Shown here: piece after piece, positions 15,045 through 18,490 of the stretch
Numbering within the stretch: the first letter of the stretch is position 1
Layout of the letters: each line of letters starts with the position of its first letter
Source: Candidatus Rokuibacteriota bacterium
GTDB taxonomy: Bacteria > Methylomirabilota > Methylomirabilia > Rokubacteriales > CSP1-6
NCBI GenBank assembly: GCA_016177555.1
Contig: JACOVB010000267.1
Coordinates: 1 to 18,490 of the forward strand
Length of the DNA stretch: 18,490 bases
Direction: 5' to 3'
Notes under the pieces: model-generated
Database searches by the model: none
Told to the model about the DNA's origin: nothing
The model's input: only the letters and a program-made list of their open reading frames with translations
Made by a program: the position numbers and the translations under genes

Positions 15045-16328
15045 CTACCTGATCCCGCCCTTCATCGCCTGGCCGAGGGTGAAGATCGGCAGATAGAGCG
15101 CGAAGATGATGCTCCCGGCGATGGCCCCCATGATCACGATCATGACGGGCTCGATGAGCGTGGACAGGGTGGCCACCGCGCTGTCCACCTGCTGCTCGTA
15201 GTAGAGCGCGGCCTTCGCCAGCATCCCCGGCAGCGTGCCGCTCTCCTCGCCGGTGGCCACGAGCTGGGTGACCATGCTCGGGAACTGGCCCGTCTCGCGG
15301 AGGGTCTCGGCGATGGTGCCGCCGTCCCGCATCCGCTGGGTGGCCGTCGCCATGGCCTCCTCGACGACCTTGTTCCCCGCGACCTTGGAGACGGTCTCCA
15401 TGGCCTCGATGAGCGGGATGCCGCTGTTGAGCAGCACGCTGAGCGTGCGGCAGACACGGGCCATGATCGCCTTGCGGATGAGCGTCCCGAAGAGCGGCAC
15501 GTTGAGCTTGAAGCGGTCGAAGAGGCGGCGGCCGGCCTCCGACTGCAGGACCGCAAAGATGCCGATGACCACCAGGATGAGGACCACGAACACCGTCAGC
15601 GCCGAGTCGCGCACCGCGTCGCTGATCGCCACGAGCGCGCGGGTCGGCGCGGGCAGCGTGGCGTTGGCGCGCGCGTACACCCCCTGGAAGATCGGCACGA
15701 TCTTCACCACCATCACGAAGACGACCAGGAGCGCGACGGTCAGGATGACGATCGGGTAGGCGATGGCCCCCTTGACCTTGCGGCGGAGGTCCGCCGTCTT
15801 CTCGAGATAGACGGTGAGCGTGTCCAGGACCTGCGGCAGGGAGCCCGACAGCTCGCCGGCCCGGATCACGGCGACGTAGAGCCGGTCGAACACGTGCGGA
15901 TGCCGGGTGAGCGAGTCGGCGAAGCTGGCGCCGCCGGTGATGGCATCGCGCACGTCCTCCAGCACCTTCCTGAAGGGCTTGTTCGCCGTCTCGGCCGCGA
16001 GCGCGGTGAGGATCCGGACCAAGTGCAGGCCGCCCGACAGCATGGCCGCCAGCTGGCCCGTGAACAGCACCATGGTGGCCAGATTCACGCCGCTCGACAG
16101 CCGCTTGACCGTCTGCCGCGCCGCCTCGATGAGGGGCCCGAGCGCGACGCCGGCTCCGAGCCCGGCCCCGAGCCCTGCCACGCCGCCGCCGGCCACCGGT
16201 CGAACGGCCAGCACCCACTGCCCCTGCTCCTTGAAGCGGGCGATGAGATCGCCCTGGCTCTCGGCCTCGGCCCGCCCCCGCGTCATGGCCCCGGCGCGAT
16301 CGGCGATCTCGTACTCGAAGACCGGCAT
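15045..16328 (-). CDS. pilC: Type IV pilus inner-membrane platform protein PilC (GspF family)
   Basis: 427 residues, normal length. PilC anchors the assembly and retraction ATPases at the inner membrane. The N-terminal segment (FEYEIADRAGAMTRGRAEAES) is the usual PilC/GspF start. Two T2SF repeats follow, at about 84-207 and 287-409, each with the conserved GE(L/E)SG (158-162 and 360-364). Transmembrane helices lie at about 191-215, 243-262 and 392-414. The linker before the first T2SF domain contains a glycine-alanine-rich stretch (about 45-64) partly encoded by a 12-base tandem duplication. The gene starts 4 bases after the pilB stop. GspF of a type II secretion system is the alternative, but no other gsp gene is present and the two-component neighbours favour pili. 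Confidence 0.9.
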   Translation of the reverse strand: MPVFEYEIADRAGAMTRGRAEAESQGDLIARFKEQGQWVLAVRPVAGGGVAGLGAGLGAGVALGPLIEAARQTVKRLSSGVNLATMVLFTGQLAAMLSGGLHLVRILTALAAETANKPFRKVLEDVRDAITGGASFADSLTRHPHVFDRLYVAVIRAGELSGSLPQVLDTLTVYLEKTADLRRKVKGAIAYPIVILTVALLVVFVMVVKIVPIFQGVYARANATLPAPTRALVAISDAVRDSALTVFVVLILVVIGIFAVLQSEAGRRLFDRFKLNVPLFGTLIRKAIMARVCRTLSVLLNSGIPLIEAMETVSKVAGNKVVEEAMATATQRMRDGGTIAETLRETGQFPSMVTQLVATGEESGTLPGMLAKAALYYEQQVDSAVATLSTLIEPVMIVIMGAIAGSIIFALYLPIFTLGQAMKGGIR

Positions 16329-16332
16329 GGGC

Positions 16333-18063
16333 TCAGTCCTGGTCCGCGACGACGGCCATGATCTCTTCCAGGGTGGTGATCCCCTGCACCACCTTGCGGA
16401 ACCCCGCCTGCCTGAGGGGCACCATCCCGCCCTCGACGGCGTACTTGCGGATCACGTCCCCATCGGCCCCGTCGAGCACCATGCGGCGCACGTTCGCGTT
16501 GACCCAGAACACCTCGTAGAGGGCCATGCGGCCGTGGTAGCCGATGTTGCGGCACTCCTTGCATCCCCGCCCGCGGTGCAGCAGCTCGGGCGCCGGGTCG
16601 GGGGCGAACAGGCTGGCCTCCTCCGGCGTGGGCTGGTAGGCCTCCTTGCAGTGCGTGCAGATCTTCCTGACGAGCCGCTGCGCGGCCGCCACGTTCACGG
16701 CCGTGGCGACGAGGAACGGCTCGACCCCGATGTTGATCAACCGGATGAGGGTGGAGACCGCGTCGTTGGTGTGCAGCGTCGAGAGCACGAGGTGGCCGGT
16801 GAGGGCCGCCCGGACGGCGATCTGCGCCGTCTCGGCGTCCCGGATCTCGCCCACCATGATGATGTCGGGGTCCTGGCGCAGGATGGACCGGAGCGAGCGG
16901 GCGAAGTCGAATCCGATCTCGGCCTTGACCTGCACCTGCTGGATGCCGGGCTGGCGGTACTCGACGGGATCCTCGACGGTGACGATGTTCTTGCGCGGCG
17001 ACTTGATGGCCTTGATGGCCGTGTGCAGCGTCGTGGACTTGCCGCTCCCGGTGGGACCCGTCAAGAGGACCATGCCCCACGGCCGGCGGATGCCCTTCAT
17101 GAACGACTCGAGCTGGTCCGGGTCGAAGCCCAGGTTCTCCAGCGTGTAGGTGGTCGTGACGGCTTCCTTCTCGAGGAGCCGCAGCACCACCTTCTCGCCC
17201 CAGATCGTGGGCAGCGTGGAGACGCGGAAGTCGATCTCCCTGCCGTGGATGCGCGAGGCGAAGCTGCCGTCCTGGGGGAGGCGGCGCTCGGCGATGTCGA
17301 GCCGGGAGATGATCTTGAGGCGCGAGACGACGGCCAGATGGAGCGAGCGCGGCACCTCGATCAGGTCGAACAGCAGGCCGTCGATGCGGTACCGGACGCG
17401 CGTCCGGTCCTCGTGGGCCTCGACGTGGATGTCAGAGGCGCGGTCCTCGGCCGCCCGGCCCAGGACGTAGTTCACGACCTTCACGACGGGCGGATCGTCG
17501 GCCTGGGTCCGCAGCTGCTTGACGTCCACGGCCTCTTCGGTGACGGGCGACAGCCCGACGCTCAGACCCAGGTCCTGGCGGAGCGCGTCGTCGATGCCCG
17601 CCGTGGAGATCATCTTGCGATAGCACTTGTCGATGGCTTCCTGGATCGCGCTACCGGGGCCGATGCGGAAGTCCACGTCGAGCCCCGTGGCGCGGCGCAG
17701 GTCGTCGATGGCGACGACGTTCAGCGGGTCCGCGGTGGCGACGACGAGCCGGCGGCCGTGCCGCTCGGCGGCGATGATGCGGTGCTGGCGTGCCACCTCC
17801 TCCGGCACGAGCCTGACGACGTCCAGGTCGAGAGCGGCCAGCTCCAGGCGGGTGATGGGCTCCTTCCGGAACTGCGCGCCCAGGTACTTGAGCAGGACCT
17901 CCTCGTCGATGAGCTTCATCTCGATGAGGACCTGGCCCAGGCGGTCCTTCACCTTGCGCTGGCGATCCAGGGCGGAAGCGAGCTGCTCGTCGGTCAGGAT
18001 TCCGTCCTGGACGAGCATCTGGCCCAGCGGAACCCAGCCCCAGCGCTCGGTGGGCTGCGTCAT
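16333..18063 (-). CDS. pilB: Type IV pilus assembly ATPase PilB (GspE family)
   Basis: 576 residues. The hexameric cytoplasmic ATPase powers pilus extension through PilC. The N-terminal MshEN/T2SSE-N domain spans about 10-150 (GQMLVQDGILTDEQL, then GQVLIEMKLIDEEVLLKYLG). The N2 domain has SDIHVEAHED near 210-219 and VRYRIDG. The ATPase core has Walker A GPTGSGKST at 336-344, the Asp box EDPVE at 364-368, Walker B IIMVGEIRD at 401-409 and the His box STLHTND at 428-434. The four-cysteine zinc site is intact at Cys469, Cys472, Cys501 and Cys504. Full N-terminal domain and zinc site mark it as PilB/GspE rather than the retraction ATPase PilT. Its ATG overlaps the stop of the upstream TPR gene by 4 bases (ATGA). 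Confidence 0.94.
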   Translation of the reverse strand: MTQPTERWGWVPLGQMLVQDGILTDEQLASALDRQRKVKDRLGQVLIEMKLIDEEVLLKYLGAQFRKEPITRLELAALDLDVVRLVPEEVARQHRIIAAERHGRRLVVATADPLNVVAIDDLRRATGLDVDFRIGPGSAIQEAIDKCYRKMISTAGIDDALRQDLGLSVGLSPVTEEAVDVKQLRTQADDPPVVKVVNYVLGRAAEDRASDIHVEAHEDRTRVRYRIDGLLFDLIEVPRSLHLAVVSRLKIISRLDIAERRLPQDGSFASRIHGREIDFRVSTLPTIWGEKVVLRLLEKEAVTTTYTLENLGFDPDQLESFMKGIRRPWGMVLLTGPTGSGKSTTLHTAIKAIKSPRKNIVTVEDPVEYRQPGIQQVQVKAEIGFDFARSLRSILRQDPDIIMVGEIRDAETAQIAVRAALTGHLVLSTLHTNDAVSTLIRLINIGVEPFLVATAVNVAAAQRLVRKICTHCKEAYQPTPEEASLFAPDPAPELLHRGRGCKECRNIGYHGRMALYEVFWVNANVRRMVLDGADGDVIRKYAVEGGMVPLRQAGFRKVVQGITTLEEIMAVVADQD

Positions 18064-18490
18064 CCGTCGCCTTTCCGGCTGGCGATTTCCCCCAGCCGCC
18101 GGCGCACGTCGTTCCGGGCGGGATGTCCGTTGGCGGCGAGGTCCAGGAATGCGCGGTAGTGGGCGGCCGCTTCGATGGACTTCCCCTGGCGGTCGAGGAC
18201 GACGCCGAGGTTCCGCTCGGCCTCGGAATGGGTGGGCTTGAGCCGCACGGCACGGCGCAACGCGGCCACCCCGGCCGTGACGTCTCCGAGATGGACCAGC
18301 GCGACACCGAGCCCGTTCCAGGCGTCGGGATCGCTTGGCGCCAGCTCCGTGGCCTGTCTCAAGAGGCCCGCGGCCTCACCGAAGGCGCCGCGCTCCACCG
18401 CCTCGGCCCCCTGGGTCAGCAGGGCCCGGACGCGCGCCCCCGCCTCGCGGCGGACCGAGGGGTTCGCCGGGCCCGCGGGCGGGAGAAGCT
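18060..18490 (-). CDS. Tetratricopeptide-repeat protein (partial, N-terminus off window)
   Basis: The frame is open from the right edge to the TGA at 18060-18062, about 143 codons; a GTG at 18398 exists but the homologous helical sequence (VRREAGARVRALLTQGAEAVERG) continues upstream, so the gene starts outside the window. At least two to three TPR units are visible: AFGEAAGLLRQATELAPSDP, AWNGLGVALVHLGDVTAGVA with ALRRAVRLKPTHS, and AERNLGVVLDRQGKSIEAAA. TPR proteins are scaffolds. One of them, PilF/PilW, helps pilotin and secretin assembly in type IV pilus systems, and the 4-base overlap with pilB would fit a pilus role, but without the N-terminus I cannot tell whether a lipoprotein signal or transmembrane helix is present. 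Confidence 0.8.
   Translation of the reverse strand, partial: LLPPAGPANPSVRREAGARVRALLTQGAEAVERGAFGEAAGLLRQATELAPSDPDAWNGLGVALVHLGDVTAGVAALRRAVRLKPTHSEAERNLGVVLDRQGKSIEAAAHYRAFLDLAANGHPARNDVRRRLGEIASRKGDG

Noticed and set aside
15907..18159. A 750-codon plus-strand frame opposite pilB and pilC
   Set aside because: It is shadow coding of pilB; there are no motifs and no independent start signal.
1..18490. CRISPR array, tRNA, rRNA, integrase or phage genes
   Set aside because: No regularly spaced direct repeats, cloverleaf-like segments or recombinase/phage motifs were seen; nearly all the sequence is accounted for by the listed coding regions.

Overview
This is a gene-dense, visibly GC-rich stretch of a bacterial chromosome in which every supported gene lies on the minus strand, so it is read from high to low coordinates. 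The presence of lptD (outer-membrane LPS translocon) shows a diderm, LPS-bearing bacterium. The order trpC-trpF-trpB-trpA-accD-folC is familiar from Deltaproteobacteria-like lineages. An archaeal-type nicotinate phosphoribosyltransferase and very high GC make a Methylomirabilota/Rokubacteria-like or deltaproteobacterial soil or subsurface organism my best guess, but this is inference and no marker gene here settles it.

Region 1 (18490-12206, minus) is a type IV pilus block: the end of a TPR protein, the assembly ATPase PilB, the inner-membrane platform PilC, a two-transmembrane sensor histidine kinase and an NtrC-class sigma-54 activator. The order resembles pilB-(pilT)-pilC-pilS-pilR of other bacteria, without pilT between pilB and pilC. 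Region 2 (12205-10280) starts with a spacer holding a large imperfect palindrome of REP type. It is followed by an MscS-family channel whose stop codon overlaps the start of galU (UDP-glucose pyrophosphorylase). Region 3 (10279-1) opens with a short spacer containing a plausible sigma-70-type promoter. A nine-gene run follows: nicotinate phosphoribosyltransferase, trpC, trpF, trpB, trpA, accD, folC, lptD and a DegT-family sugar aminotransferase cut by the window edge. Most junctions are 4-base stop/start overlaps or gaps of a few to a few tens of bases, so it reads as one operon.

The clear interruption of that operon is a 153-bp gap between trpA and accD. It is almost filled by a 141-bp element with perfect 16-bp inverted ends and a third internal copy of the same motif, which looks like a REP/MITE-type insertion. 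The accD start lies 8 bases from the element edge and has no recognisable ribosome binding site.

The operon joins tryptophan synthesis (last four steps; trpE, trpG and trpD are not here), NAD salvage, the carboxyltransferase step of fatty acid synthesis, folate polyglutamylation and LPS export. I found no tRNA, rRNA, CRISPR array, prophage or transposase gene, and no convincing new multi-gene system. The most unusual points are the repeat element, the position of the nicotinate phosphoribosyltransferase at the head of the trp genes, and a TrpF lacking the usual glycine-rich active-site loop.
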